Assembly: GCA_009885795.1 (NCBI GenBank)
Contig: VFKA01000048.1
Location: 1-43,806 of the forward strand
DNA: 43,806 bases
Direction of reading: 5' to 3'
DNA from: Rhodospirillales bacterium
Lineage (GTDB): Bacteria; Pseudomonadota; Alphaproteobacteria; Dongiales; Dongiaceae
The position numbers were made by a program, and so were the translations under genes. Under the pieces are notes generated by a model. It saw only the letters and a list, made by a program, of their open reading frames with translations, ran no database searches and was not told where the DNA came from. Positions 1 to 8,255 of the stretch are shown in pieces. Position 1 is the first letter of the stretch; each line of letters starts with the position of its first letter.

Positions 1-2
1 CC

Positions 3-107
3 TTCAAGGACGCAGACAGCCTCAAAACCGTAATCGACGAAGAGATCAAAGCCATGAACGAAAGCCGAAAACCCCATCCGTTGGCCAATCAGCGAATCTC
101 TGCTTAG
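3..107 (+). CDS. C-terminal fragment of an unidentified protein (5' end outside window)
   Basis: An open frame enters from the left edge and ends at TAG 105-107, giving 34 residues that end in HPLANQRISA. The frame is open over the whole visible part and the stop lies 20 bases before the ATG of the next gene, so the two could be co-transcribed. Too little is visible to assign a family and I do not recognise it. The tail is hydrophilic with no membrane segment. Confidence 0.45.
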   Translation, partial: FKDADSLKTVIDEEIKAMNESRKPHPLANQRISA

Positions 108-127
108 CAGAAAACGGAGCGTTGCCC

Positions 128-661
128 ATGGCCCGGATTCGCTACGCCGACTCCGCCGACCCCGATCTGCGGCCCCTTGTGGACCGGATCGTGGCCGAGC
201 GCGGAAGCGTTCTCCACCTTTACCGGATGCTGCTTCACAGCCCGCCCATCGCTGCCGGCTGGCTCCAATTCCTCACGGCGGTCCGCCAGCAATGCCGCCT
301 CTCCGGTTACACGCGGGAACTCGTCATCATGCGCGTCGCGGCCCTCAACGGCGCCACCTACGAGGCCGAACAACACGCCGCCATTGCCCTCGCGGAAGGG
401 CTGACCGCGGGGCAGCTCGGTGAAATTCCCACCTGGGAGCCATCCAAGCTTTTCGGCCCGCGCGACCGTGCCGTGCTCGCCTACACCGACGCCATGACAC
501 GAGACGTCCAGGTGCCCGACGAAGTCTTCGCCGCCGTGAGAGCGGCGCTCGACGAACGCGACCTTGTCGAACTGACCGTGACCATCGCCGCCTACAACAT
601 GGTCTCACGGGTCCTGGAAGCGCTTCGGATCCATAGCCATGATGGTTCAGTCGACCCCTAG
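128..661 (+). CDS. Carboxymuconolactone decarboxylase (AhpD-like) family protein
   Basis: The 177-residue protein is all-alpha in character. Its core (about residues 55-80, RELVIMRVAALNGATYEAEQ followed by His) matches the signature region of the carboxymuconolactone decarboxylase family. Members are small homo-oligomeric enzymes or peroxidase-like proteins. The Cys pair of true AhpD peroxidases (CxxC before the His) is absent here: the segment reads NGATYEAEQH, so thiol peroxidase activity is unlikely. A TTG at 122 lies in frame upstream, but ATG 128 is preferred because it gives the normal family N-terminus. It is the only apparently intact protein gene in the first 2.4 kb. The substrate cannot be read from the sequence. 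Confidence 0.8.
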   Translation: MARIRYADSADPDLRPLVDRIVAERGSVLHLYRMLLHSPPIAAGWLQFLTAVRQQCRLSGYTRELVIMRVAALNGATYEAEQHAAIALAEGLTAGQLGEIPTWEPSKLFGPRDRAVLAYTDAMTRDVQVPDEVFAAVRAALDERDLVELTVTIAAYNMVSRVLEALRIHSHDGSVDP

Positions 662-1052
662 TCGGTGAAATGCCCTTAGACTCGCGAACCATCCTATGCG
701 GGTCGGTAGCCGTCGTAGCAATCTCGGCAGCGCGCCGGCGCACCAGGCCCGGCAGCCTGACTGCCCCGGCGTAGACTCCATGAATGGCTCGAGCGCGGTC
801 GCATGGTCGCCGCGGTTGATAACCCGGTGCGGCCTCGATGCCTCCGAATTGCCGGCGCCGACGATTTAGGCGAAGTCGATGAGTACCCCATACTGCCTGT
901 CGGGGAGCGACACGCGGATGAGCCGCGGGCACCGCCCGCGCTGTCTTGGCGAGGCTGCGTCAGTCGAACGTGGCTTGCGAACGGACCGGGCATCACCTAA
1001 GAAGGCGCCACCGTCGGATGCGGATATCCCGAAGCAGTCGCTGATCGGTGAG
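662..1052. other. 391-base non-coding stretch between the CMD gene and the TetR remnant
   Basis: Several overlapping frames are open here because of high GC, but none has a convincing domain, ribosome site or start. I see no RNA gene, strong promoter or long repeat. Given the broken genes immediately downstream, this is best read as decayed or intergenic sequence. Confidence 0.5.
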
Positions 1053-1592
1053 ATGAACGTGACGAAGACGCGCCAATCGGGCCTTGAGCGTGCGCGGCCT
1101 CGCAAGCTTCGGTCGCAGGCAACTCCCGAGGCGCGTGCCGCCGGTCGCGCGGAGGATCTGATGCGGGCGGCTCTTGAACTGTTCGCCATCAAGGACTTCG
1201 CCAGGATCACCCTACGCGATATCCAGGAGGCGAGCGGGTTCGATGCCGCGCCGATCTATTACTACTTCAAGGACAAACAGGATCTCTTCAACGCGGCGGT
1301 CAAATTCGCGCTCGCCGAGGCGCTGGATGCTAAGCATCATTTGTGGAACGCCGAGCGCGATCCGGTGGAAGCCATCCGGAGTTGGCTGCGGCACTGCCTG
1401 ACGCGTGCCGAGGATAACCGGACGATCTTTCGCATCATGTTCCATTACGCCGGCTGGCCCAAGGCGCCGCGAGGGCTCAATCGATTGGTGCGGGATTTCT
1501 ATCGTGGCGAGGAGATCGACATCCTGGCCCGCAACATCGAACTAGGAATTGCCACCGGTGCCTTCCAAAAGGTGGATGCCGCGGGCGATGCC
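1053..1592 (+). pseudogene. TetR-family transcriptional regulator, 3'-truncated
   Basis: From ATG 1053 the frame gives a basic N-terminus and then a typical TetR helix-turn-helix (about residues 30-75): LMRAALELFA, TLRDIQEASGF, then IYYYFKDKQDLF. The ligand-binding region follows to about residue 178 (NIELGIATGAFQKVDAA). At about 1580-1592 homology to the TetR fold stops. The same frame then continues to 2402, but only by reading the antisense of a SnoaL-like gene and a LysR remnant. The real repressor therefore lost its last helices and carries a meaningless tail of about 270 codons. The open frame could still yield a DNA-binding protein, but normal dimerisation would probably be lost. The upstream ATG at 879 has no domain support. 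Confidence 0.75.
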
Positions 1593-1829
1593 ATATCGCT
1601 CCGTTACGGCGAGTATCTCACAGGAGAACTCGATGTCCTGTTGCAGGCCGACCGCGCCCTTCTCGACGTAGCGGCGGATCTCGTCCTTGCCCCGCATGAT
1701 CTTGTGGAAGGGCGTGTACATGTAGCTGGCGTCGTCGGAGAACATGGCCAGTGTTTGCTTGGGATCCTGCTTGACCCAGCCGGCCCCATAACCGTCGAGC
1801 CATTGTTGGAAACTTGTGTTCGTGACCAC
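1581..1829 (-). pseudogene. SnoaL-like (NTF2 fold) protein, 3'-truncated
   Basis: On the minus strand a GTG at 1829 sits 6 bases after a GGGAGG ribosome site. It opens a frame of about 83 residues typical of SnoaL/NTF2-like polyketide cyclase or ester-binding proteins: FQQWLDGYGAGWVKQDP, then MFSDDASYMYTPF, MRGKDEIRRYV, and CEILAVTERYGIAR. Family members run on for another 40-60 residues. Here the frame passes at about 1581-1592 into the antisense of the TetR gene and stops at 1542. The strong ribosome site and conserved body say this was a real gene; the missing C-terminal strands say it is broken. An ATG at 1834 is out of frame. Confidence 0.72.
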
Positions 1830-2000
1830 GACATCCCTCCCGTCTTGGTGTTTACCGGCTGCATGCACCGCATTATGGTCAATTGTCGGTCGTCCGTCAC
1901 GGCCAACCGAATGGCGAACGGAGCGCCGAGAGGTGGTACCCGATGGAGCCCGGACCGGTGGCGACGGCGGTCGCTCGCCACTCGCCGGCACCGAGCATCG

Positions 2001-2406
2001 CAGTCCGCGGCACTTCGAGAGCAGCTAGGGTATCGTCTGTTCGAGCGTCTCGGCGGTCGTCTCATGGCAACGTCGGGGGCGCATCTGCTCTACCGCGACG
2101 CCGATCGCATCTTCCGGAATCCCGGCGTCGATCTCCATGCCGCAAGTTCTTTGCGGGATCCTGGGAAGCATGCCAGTCGTCGCGGTCATGCCGCTCGTAC
2201 AGCGTGGATTAGGCATTGCGCCGATCGATGGGCTCGTTCCCAGCCGGGGCTTCGCCGACCTGGTCGTGCGTCCGATCCGGCCGATCGTGTCACAGGACAT
2301 CGTGTTGACGGCGAACTCGACATTGCCCGAATCCCGTTTCGGGCGAGAGTTCGGACGCGATGTACGAGCCGTCATTGCCGAACGCCGATCTGGACTCCGT
2401 GAGTAG
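2001..2406 (+). pseudogene. LysR-family regulator remnant with internal deletion and frame change
   Basis: Two LysR pieces lie in different frames. The first (2001-2116) reads ALREQLGYRLFERLGGRLM followed by LLYRDADRIF, the end of a LysR helix-turn-helix domain and start of the linker helix. The second (about 2167-2406) reads VVAVMPLVQRGLGIAPIDG, then FADLVVRPIRPIVSQDIVL and a C-terminal helix, the end of a LysR effector-binding domain. The beginning of the helix-turn-helix and roughly 150-180 residues between the pieces are missing. This is a gene corpse, not a small protein. The length of the loss is estimated from the usual family length of about 300 residues. Confidence 0.75.
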
Positions 2407-2425
2407 GACCAACGGGTCCACTTGG

Positions 2426-2543
2426 CGGAAAAGTTCTCTCGCCCATGAAGCAAGAAAACATCGTTACATCTTGTTCTCGGCGTTGGATTTCGCTCCCGCT
2501 TGCTCCCCCAGTGCTCCCCCGGGCGCCGCCGAGAACTTTTCCG
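2426..2543. repeat. 13-bp inverted repeat enclosing phased GCTCCC repeats, next to the tRNA-Leu 3' end
   Basis: CGGAAAAGTTCTC at 2426-2438 is matched by its reverse complement at 2531-2543. Inside lie three GCTCCC cores at 2492, 2502 and 2513, so spaced 10-11 bp, about one helical turn. On the minus strand this block lies directly downstream of tRNA-Leu. Phased short repeats beside a tRNA 3' end resemble the arm-type sites of tyrosine integrases, but no integrase gene is visible, so this remains an inference. Confidence 0.45.
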
Positions 2544-2577
2544 GAATTGGACCGGCTTTCCAACCCTTTGAAATATT

Positions 2578-2664
2578 TGGTGCCCCTGGCCGGAGTCGAA
2601 CCAGCACGTCCTTGCGAACAACAGATTTTGAGTCTGCCGCGTCTACCAATTCCGCCACAGGGGC
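2578..2664 (-). tRNA. tRNA-Leu (anticodon CAA)
   Basis: Read on the minus strand, the 87-base sequence folds as a class II tRNA. The acceptor arm GCCCCTG pairs with CAGGGGC, followed by A and an encoded CCA. The D-arm is GCGGAATTGGTAGACGC, typical of tRNA-Leu. The anticodon stem GCAGA/TCTGT encloses loop CTCAAAA with anticodon CAA, reading UUG codons. A long variable arm follows, then the T-loop GGTTCGACTCC. The 3' CCA is genomically encoded. It is divergent from the ABC transporter operon and borders the decayed region to its left, a common position for integrated islands. Confidence 0.96.
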
Positions 2665-2677
2665 ACCGAGAGGGCGC

Positions 2678-2705
2678 ATCATAGCCGCGCCGGCGCCTCG
2701 CGCAA
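2678..2705 (-). promoter_or_regulatory. Predicted promoter of tRNA-Leu
   Basis: On the minus strand TTGCGC (2700-2705) and TATGAT (2678-2683) are separated by 16 bases and lie just upstream of the mature tRNA 5' end at 2664. The -10 is close to consensus. This is a prediction from motif and position only. Confidence 0.5.
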
Positions 2706-2765
2706 TCGGCGGATTTGCCCTAGAGTCCGGCGCCCCTACCCCGGGGCAAGGAGCGACGAAATCCC

Positions 2766-3617
2766 TTGGGCGAGTTCTGGCGCCGGTTCAAGAAGGACAA
2801 GACCGCCGTCGCCGGGCTGGCGCTCATCGCGCTCGCCGTATTGGCGGCCGTGCTGGCGCCCTGGATCGCGCCCTATAACCCGACCGAGCAGTTCCTCGAC
2901 GGGCTGACGCCCGAAGGTTCGCCGCTGCCGCCCGGCGAGCGGTTCTGGTTCGGCTCCGACACCAACGGCCGCGACCAGTTCTCGCGCCTCCTCCATGGCG
3001 CCCGAACCTCGCTCGTCATCGGCGTCATCGCCAATGGCGTCGCGGTCGTCGTCGGCGCGGCGCTTGGCGTCATCGCCGGCTACCTGCGCGGCTGGGTGGG
3101 CGCGGCCATCATGCGCTTCACCGACCTGATGATGGCGTTTCCGCCGCTGCTCTTGGCCATCGCGCTGGCCGCCGTGCTGAAGCCGGGGCTTCAGATCGTC
3201 ATTCTCGTCATCGCGCTGGTGAACTGGGTGCAGATCGCCCGCATCGTCTATACCGAAACCACGTCGCTGGCCGAGCGGGAATATGTCGAGGCCGCGCGCG
3301 CGCTCGGCGCCGGGCCTACGCGCGTGCTGCTGCGCCACCTGCTGCCGCATCTCGTTCCCACCATCATCGTCTATGCGACGCTTGGGATCGCCACCACGGT
3401 GCTGCTCGAGGCGATGCTCTCCTTCCTCGGGCGCGGCGTGCAACCGCCGGCACCCGCCTGGGGCATGATGATCTTCGAAAGCCAATCCTATTTCCTGAGC
3501 GCGCCCTGGCTGGTGTTCATCCCCGGCGCCGCCATCCTTCTGGTGGCGCTTGCCTTCAACCTGGTGGGCGACGGCTTGCGGGACGCGCTCGATCCGACCC
3601 AGCGCGGTCGCGGCTGA
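2766..3617 (+). CDS. Dipeptide/oligopeptide ABC transporter permease, DppC/OppC type
   Basis: Inner-membrane permease of a peptide-type ABC importer. The 283-residue protein has the N-terminal helix LALIALAVLAAVLAPWIAPY, the periplasmic segment FGSDTNGRDQFSRLLHGART diagnostic of the DppC/OppC branch, and the EAA loop (EAARALGAGPTRVLLRHLLP) that docks on the ATPases. The start is TTG 2766 with AAGGAG at 2748-2753, somewhat far upstream; no ATG fits. Its TGA overlaps the ATG of the next gene by one base. It is the first gene of a five-gene operon, with the C-type permease before the B-type, the reverse of the classical dppBCDF order. The substrate (dipeptide, oligopeptide or another family-5 ligand) is not determinable. 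Confidence 0.9.
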   Translation: MGEFWRRFKKDKTAVAGLALIALAVLAAVLAPWIAPYNPTEQFLDGLTPEGSPLPPGERFWFGSDTNGRDQFSRLLHGARTSLVIGVIANGVAVVVGAALGVIAGYLRGWVGAAIMRFTDLMMAFPPLLLAIALAAVLKPGLQIVILVIALVNWVQIARIVYTETTSLAEREYVEAARALGAGPTRVLLRHLLPHLVPTIIVYATLGIATTVLLEAMLSFLGRGVQPPAPAWGMMIFESQSYFLSAPWLVFIPGAAILLVALAFNLVGDGLRDALDPTQRGRG

Positions 3618-4537
3618 TGGGCATTTATCTCGTTCGTCGCCTGGCGGCGTCCGCCCTCATCCTCATCGGCGTCACCTTCGTGACCTTCATCCTCGCCTAC
3701 ATGATCCCGGCCGATCCGGTGGCCATGATCGCCGGGCGCAATTCGACACCCGAGACGCGCGAACTGATCCGCCACCAGCTCGGCCTCGACCGGCCGCTGC
3801 CCGAGCAGTATCTGGGCTACGTCGCGCGCCTGGCCCAGGGCGATTTCGGCAAGTCCTACGCCCGCAAGAGCGATGTCGGCGAGCTCATTGCCTCGCGCCT
3901 GCCGGCGACCCTTCTCCTGATGCTGGGCGCCATCGGCGCCGAGCTCCTGATCGGCCTGCCGGCCGGAATCTTCGCCGCCAGCCGCCGCGGGCGGGCCGCC
4001 GATAAGATCGCCATGACGCTCTCCTTCGTCACCGTCTCGACGCCGCAATTCGTCGCCGGGCTGACGCTTCTCTACATCTTCGCCTACATCCTCGGTTGGT
4101 TTCCGCTGGGCGGGTACGGCACCTTCGGCCATCTGGTGCTGCCGGCGGTGACGTTGGGCCTCGCCGGCGGCGGCTGGTATTCGCGCATGATGCGCTCGTC
4201 CATGATCGATGTGCTACAGCGGGATTACATCCGCACCGCCCGCGCCAAGGGGCTGCCCGAATGGCGGGTGATTCTCTCTCACGCCCTGCGCAACGCCAGC
4301 CTGCCCGTCATCGCCATGGTCGGCGGCGATATCGGCATCTTCATGTCCGGCGTGGTGGTGGTCGAAAACGTGTTCGGCTGGCCGGGCATCGGCCAATTGA
4401 TGTGGCAGGCGATCCAGTCGCTCGACATCCCCATCATCATGGGCGTCACCACCGTGGCGGCCTTCTTCATCGTGCTGGGCAACTTCCTGGCCGACCTGGT
4501 AGCCCCCCTCGTTGACCCGCGCATCCGCTTGAGGTGA
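3617..4537 (+). CDS. Dipeptide/oligopeptide ABC transporter permease, DppB/OppB type
   Basis: Second permease of the importer, 306 residues. The N-terminus MGIYLVRRLAASALILIGVT is the standard DppB opening. The motif RHQLGLDRPLPEQYLGYV follows at about residues 51-70, then the gate-forming helices and the EAA-type loop RTARAKGLPEWRVILSHALR near residue 210. It ends VAPLVDPRIRLR, as usual for the family. The start overlaps the previous stop by one base (TGATG), indicating translational coupling. It should form a heterodimeric pore with the product at 2766-3617, energised by the two ATPases downstream. Confidence 0.92.
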   Translation: MGIYLVRRLAASALILIGVTFVTFILAYMIPADPVAMIAGRNSTPETRELIRHQLGLDRPLPEQYLGYVARLAQGDFGKSYARKSDVGELIASRLPATLLLMLGAIGAELLIGLPAGIFAASRRGRAADKIAMTLSFVTVSTPQFVAGLTLLYIFAYILGWFPLGGYGTFGHLVLPAVTLGLAGGGWYSRMMRSSMIDVLQRDYIRTARAKGLPEWRVILSHALRNASLPVIAMVGGDIGIFMSGVVVVENVFGWPGIGQLMWQAIQSLDIPIIMGVTTVAAFFIVLGNFLADLVAPLVDPRIRLR

Positions 4538-4602
4538 TATGGCGGGCAAGTCCGCCTAACCCCTTTCAACAACGGACTGAAAAACAGCAGGAGGCTCTAT
4601 CC

Positions 4603-6225
4603 ATGAAGAAAAAGCTGAGTTGGAGCGCCGCCGCGGTCCTGGCGTTGCTCATGGCCGCGCCCGCTTCCCTGGCCGATGCCCCGAAACAGGGCGGCGCCGC
4701 GGTCGTCACCTTCAACAACGACCTGACCACGCTCGACCCCCAAATCGGCTACGACTGGCAGAACTGGTCGGTGATCAAGTCGATCTTCGACGGCTTGATG
4801 GACTACGAGCCGGGATCGACCGTGCTCACACCCGACCTCGCCGAGAGCTACACCGTCTCCGACGACGGCCTCACCTACACCTTCATCCTGCGCGAGGGCC
4901 TGAAGTTCCATAACGGCCGTGCCGTCACCGCGGCCGACGTGAAGTACTCGCTGGAGCGGGCCGTCAATCCGGCGACCCAGAGCCCCGGCGGCGGCTATTT
5001 CGGCGCCATCGCCGGCTATGACGACGTCGCCGGCGGCAAGTCCACCGAACTTTCGGGCGTCGTCGCCACCGATGACAGGACCGTCGCCATTACGCTCACC
5101 AGGCCCGACGCGACCTTCCTCCATCTCATGGCGATCAACTTCGGCTACGTCGTGCCCAAGGAAGAGATCGAGAAATCCGGCGCCGATTGGGGCAAGCAGC
5201 CGGTCGGCACGGGCGCGTTCAAGTTCGTCGAATGGGTGCCGGGCCAGCGCATCGTGCTGGAGCGCAACAAGGACTACTTTCGCGCCGGCGTACCCTATCT
5301 CGACAAGCTGACCTTCGAATTCGGCCAGGACCCGACGGTCGCGGTGCTGCGCCTCAAGAAGGGCGAGGTGGACATCGTCGGCGACGGCATTCCGCCGGCG
5401 CAGTTCACCGAGCTCGTGGCCGATCCCGCCAACAAGGATCTGATCGCCATCGGCGACCAGCTCCACACCGGCTACGTGACCATGAACGTCACGATCGCGC
5501 CCTTCGACAACGTGAAGGTGCGCCAGGCTGTCAACATGGCGATCAACAAGGATCTGGTCGTCCGGCTGATCAACAACCGCGGCGTTCCCGCCGTCCAAGC
5601 GCTGCCGCCGGCCATGCCCGGCTACAACGTCGATAACAAGGGCTACGCGTACGACCCCGAAGGCGCCAAGAAGCTGCTGGCGGAAGCGGGCGTGGCCGAC
5701 GGGTTCGCCACCGAGATCTACGCCATGAACGTCGACCCGAACCCGCGCATCGCCCAGGCGATCCAGCAGGACCTGGCCGCCGTCGGCATCAAGGCCGAGA
5801 TCAAGTCGCTGGCCCAGGCCGAGGTCATCGCCGCCGGCGGCGCCGGCACCGCGCCGATGATCTGGTCGGGCGGCATGGCGTGGATCGCCGACTTCCCGGA
5901 TCCGGCTAATTTCTACTACGGCATCCTCGGCTGCGCCGGCGCCGTCGAGGGCGGCTGGAACTGGTCCAGGTACTGCAACAAGGATCTCGACGCCAGGGCC
6001 GAGAAGGCCGACACGCTGGTCTCCGACGCGCAAGCCGCGGAGCGGATCGGCGAATGGAAGGCCGTCTTCGACGACGTGTTGAAGGAAGCGCCCTGGGCGC
6101 CGATCTTCAACGAGAAGCGCTTCACCTACCACTCGGCGCGGCTGGGCGGCGATCCGGCCCTCTTCACCGATCCCATCCACATTCCGGTGAATTACGACTT
6201 CATCTACGCGATCGACGCGCAGTAA
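4603..6225 (+). CDS. Periplasmic substrate-binding protein, family 5 (peptide/opine/nickel type)
   Basis: Solute-binding protein of the importer, 540 residues, the normal length for SBP family 5. ATG 4603 follows AGGAGG at 4589-4594. A signal peptide covers residues 1-24 or so (KKK n-region, hydrophobic AAVLALLMAAPA, probable cleavage after ADA). The mature protein shows family markers: TTLDPQIGYDWQNW near the start, LAESYTVSDDGLTYTFILRE and FHNGRAVTAADVKYSLERAV. No lipobox Cys is present, so it should be a free periplasmic protein. It sits between the permease and ATPase genes. The related ligands in this family (peptides, glutathione, opines, heme, nickel) cannot be told apart here. Confidence 0.92.
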   Translation: MKKKLSWSAAAVLALLMAAPASLADAPKQGGAAVVTFNNDLTTLDPQIGYDWQNWSVIKSIFDGLMDYEPGSTVLTPDLAESYTVSDDGLTYTFILREGLKFHNGRAVTAADVKYSLERAVNPATQSPGGGYFGAIAGYDDVAGGKSTELSGVVATDDRTVAITLTRPDATFLHLMAINFGYVVPKEEIEKSGADWGKQPVGTGAFKFVEWVPGQRIVLERNKDYFRAGVPYLDKLTFEFGQDPTVAVLRLKKGEVDIVGDGIPPAQFTELVADPANKDLIAIGDQLHTGYVTMNVTIAPFDNVKVRQAVNMAINKDLVVRLINNRGVPAVQALPPAMPGYNVDNKGYAYDPEGAKKLLAEAGVADGFATEIYAMNVDPNPRIAQAIQQDLAAVGIKAEIKSLAQAEVIAAGGAGTAPMIWSGGMAWIADFPDPANFYYGILGCAGAVEGGWNWSRYCNKDLDARAEKADTLVSDAQAAERIGEWKAVFDDVLKEAPWAPIFNEKRFTYHSARLGGDPALFTDPIHIPVNYDFIYAIDAQ

Positions 6226-6262
6226 TCGCGACGATCGACGCTAAAGCCCCGGCGGACAGCGC

Positions 6263-7264
6263 ATGACGGACGCGCCTTCCGCCGGGGTGGCCGCGCCCCG
6301 GCCGCTGCTCGGCATCGAGGGGCTGACGGTCGCCTTCAACACCGAGGACGGGCTTGCGCGCGTCGTCGAGGACGTGACCTTCGCCGTCGGCGAGGGCGAA
6401 ACCGTGGGCCTGGTCGGCGAATCGGGCTGCGGCAAGAGCGTCACCGCGCAGAGCATCATGCGCCTGCTGCCCTCGCCGCCCGCACGCGTCGAAGCCGGGC
6501 GGATTTCATTCGAGGGCACCGACATTACGGCGCTCGACGATACCGCCATGCGCGCGTTGCGCGGCGACCGCATCGGCATGATCTTCCAGGAACCGATGAC
6601 CAGCCTCAACCCGACCATGACCATCGGCCACCAGATCGCCGAGGTGCTGCGCTATCACCGCAGCATGGGCGCGGGCGCGGCGCGGCCGCTGGTCATCGAC
6701 ATCCTGCGCCGGGTGGGCGTCGGCGGCGCGGAGCGCCGGCTCGACCAATACTCGCACGAGCTTTCGGGCGGCCTGCGCCAACGGGTGATGATCGCCATGG
6801 CGCTCATCTGCGGCCCGAGGCTTCTCATCGCCGACGAGCCGACGACCGCGCTCGACGTCACCATCCAGGCGCAAATCTTGGAGCTTCTGAAGCAGCTGCA
6901 ACGGGACATGGGGCTCTCCATCCTGCTCATCACCCACGATCTCGGAATCGTCGCCGAGATGTGCCGCTCGGTCGTGGTCATGTATGCGGGCCGCGTGGCC
7001 GAGACGGGCCCGACCGGCCAAGTCCTGCGCCACCCGCGCCATCCCTATACGGCGGGCCTGCTCGCTTCATCGCCGCGGCGCGCCCGGCGGGGAGAAAAAC
7101 TTCCCACCATCGCCGGGTCGGTCCCGCCGCCGGGAAGGCGCACGGTGGGCTGCGCCTTCGCCGACCGCTGCCCGCGCGTCGGCGAACGCTGCCGGCGCGA
7201 GACGCCGCCTCTGGCCGGCGAAGAGGGCGGCCGGGCCTCTGCCTGCTGGCATCCCTTGCCATGA
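6263..7264 (+). CDS. Peptide ABC transporter ATP-binding protein, DppD/OppD type
   Basis: First ATPase of the importer, 333 residues. Walker A is GESGCGKS at residues 52-59, the Q-loop is [14 protein letters not shown], the signature [11 protein letters not shown], Walker [13 protein letters not shown] and the H-loop LLITHDLG. The C-terminal part has the oligopeptide-transporter extension with a Cys cluster ([19 protein letters not shown]), which in homologues binds an iron-sulfur cluster. The TGA overlaps the next ATG by four bases (ATGA). Pairing with the downstream ATPase is expected. Confidence 0.93.
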   Translation: MTDAPSAGVAAPRPLLGIEGLTVAFNTEDGLARVVEDVTFAVGEGETVGLVGESGCGKSVTAQSIMRLLPSPPARVEAGRISFEGTDITALDDTAMRALRGDRIGMIFQEPMTSLNPTMTIGHQIAEVLRYHRSMGAGAARPLVIDILRRVGVGGAERRLDQYSHELSGGLRQRVMIAMALICGPRLLIADEPTTALDVTIQAQILELLKQLQRDMGLSILLITHDLGIVAEMCRSVVVMYAGRVAETGPTGQVLRHPRHPYTAGLLASSPRRARRGEKLPTIAGSVPPPGRRTVGCAFADRCPRVGERCRRETPPLAGEEGGRASACWHPLP

Positions 7265-8211
7265 CCGCGCTGCTGCGCGTCCGCGATCTCACCAAGCATT
7301 TCCCGGCCAGGGACGGCATGGGCGTCACCCGTGCGGTCGACGGCGTGAGCCTCGTCCTCGAGAAAGGCGAGACGCTGGGCATCGTCGGCGAATCGGGCTG
7401 CGGCAAGTCGACTCTGGCGCGGCTGATTCTACGACTCATCGAACCGAGCGGCGGCGCCATCGAGTTCGACGGCGCCGACCTGTTGGCGCAAGGCGCGCGG
7501 GCCATGCGCAAGATGCGCCGCCACATGCAGATCGTCTTTCAGGACCCCTACGCCTCGCTCGACCCGCGCATGACGGTGGAGAAGATCGTCGCCGAGCCGC
7601 TCGACATCCACCGCGCCGGCACGCCGGCGGAGCGCCGCCGCGCGGTGGCCGAGCTTCTGGAACTGGTCGGCCTCGACGCAGGCGCCGCAAAGCGATTCCC
7701 ACACGAATTCTCCGGCGGCCAGCGCCAGCGCATCGGCATCGCGCGCGCCATCGCGCTGAGGCCCAAGCTTATCGTTCTCGACGAGCCGGTTTCGGCGCTC
7801 GACGTCTCGATCCAGTCGCAGATCCTCAATCTACTCCAGGATCTCAAAACCAGGCTCGACCTCTCCTACCTCTTCATCTCGCACGATCTTGCCGTGGTCG
7901 AGCATGTCGCCGACCGCGTCGCCGTCATGTATCTGGGTGAGATCGTCGAGACCGGACCGGCGGCTGCGGTCCTGACCGCCCCGCTTCACCCCTACACGCA
8001 GGCCCTGGTGTCGGCCATTCCCGGCGCCGGGCCGGAGCTCGGCAAGGAGCGCATCGTTCTGGCGGGCGATCCGCCCAGTCCCGGCGACGTGCCGGCCGGC
8101 TGCCGCTTTCACCCGCGCTGCCCCAAGGCCTTCGAGCGCTGCCGGCGCGAGGCCCCGCGCGCGCATGCGCCGGAGCGGGGACGGGAGGTCGCCTGCCACC
8201 TGCATGAGTGA
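7261..8211 (+). CDS. Peptide ABC transporter ATP-binding protein, DppF/OppF type
   Basis: Second ATPase, 316 residues from ATG 7261, which overlaps the preceding stop. Walker A is GESGCGKS at about residues 43-50, the Q-loop [17 protein letters not shown], the signature [15 protein letters not shown], Walker [13 protein letters not shown] and the H-loop [20 protein letters not shown]. The C-terminus again carries the Cys-containing oligopeptide extension ([16 protein letters not shown]). A longer in-frame opening exists upstream but would run through the previous gene, so ATG 7261 is chosen. It is the last gene of the operon; no clear terminator follows before the Fic gene. Confidence 0.93.
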   Translation: MTALLRVRDLTKHFPARDGMGVTRAVDGVSLVLEKGETLGIVGESGCGKSTLARLILRLIEPSGGAIEFDGADLLAQGARAMRKMRRHMQIVFQDPYASLDPRMTVEKIVAEPLDIHRAGTPAERRRAVAELLELVGLDAGAAKRFPHEFSGGQRQRIGIARAIALRPKLIVLDEPVSALDVSIQSQILNLLQDLKTRLDLSYLFISHDLAVVEHVADRVAVMYLGEIVETGPAAAVLTAPLHPYTQALVSAIPGAGPELGKERIVLAGDPPSPGDVPAGCRFHPRCPKAFERCRREAPRAHAPERGREVACHLHE

Positions 8212-8222
8212 GGATTTGGTAG

Positions 8223-8255
8223 TAATTGGGTGTAAACGGGTGCATAATTGGGTGT
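8223..8255 (+). repeat. Short phased direct repeats in front of the Fic gene
   Basis: TAATTGGGTGT occurs twice (8223-8233 and 8245-8255), 22 bp apart, with a third GGGTGC between them. The three GGGTGY units start at 8228, 8238 and 8250, about one helical turn apart on the same face of the DNA. The second copy overlaps the predicted start codon of the Fic gene. This looks like a multi-site operator, perhaps for the winged helix of the Fic protein itself (inference). Confidence 0.5.

Noticed and set aside
879-2402. 507-residue regulator starting at 879
   Set aside because: Only codons from 1053 to about 1590 carry TetR homology; the rest is antisense SnoaL and a LysR remnant.
2445-2684. Plus-strand small frame ending in LAGVEPARPCEQQ and following residues
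   Set aside because: It reads the antisense of tRNA-Leu, a well-known source of false hypothetical proteins.
4597-6180. 527-residue open frame antisense to the binding-protein gene
   Set aside because: Shadow of the strong plus-strand gene with its signal peptide and family motifs.
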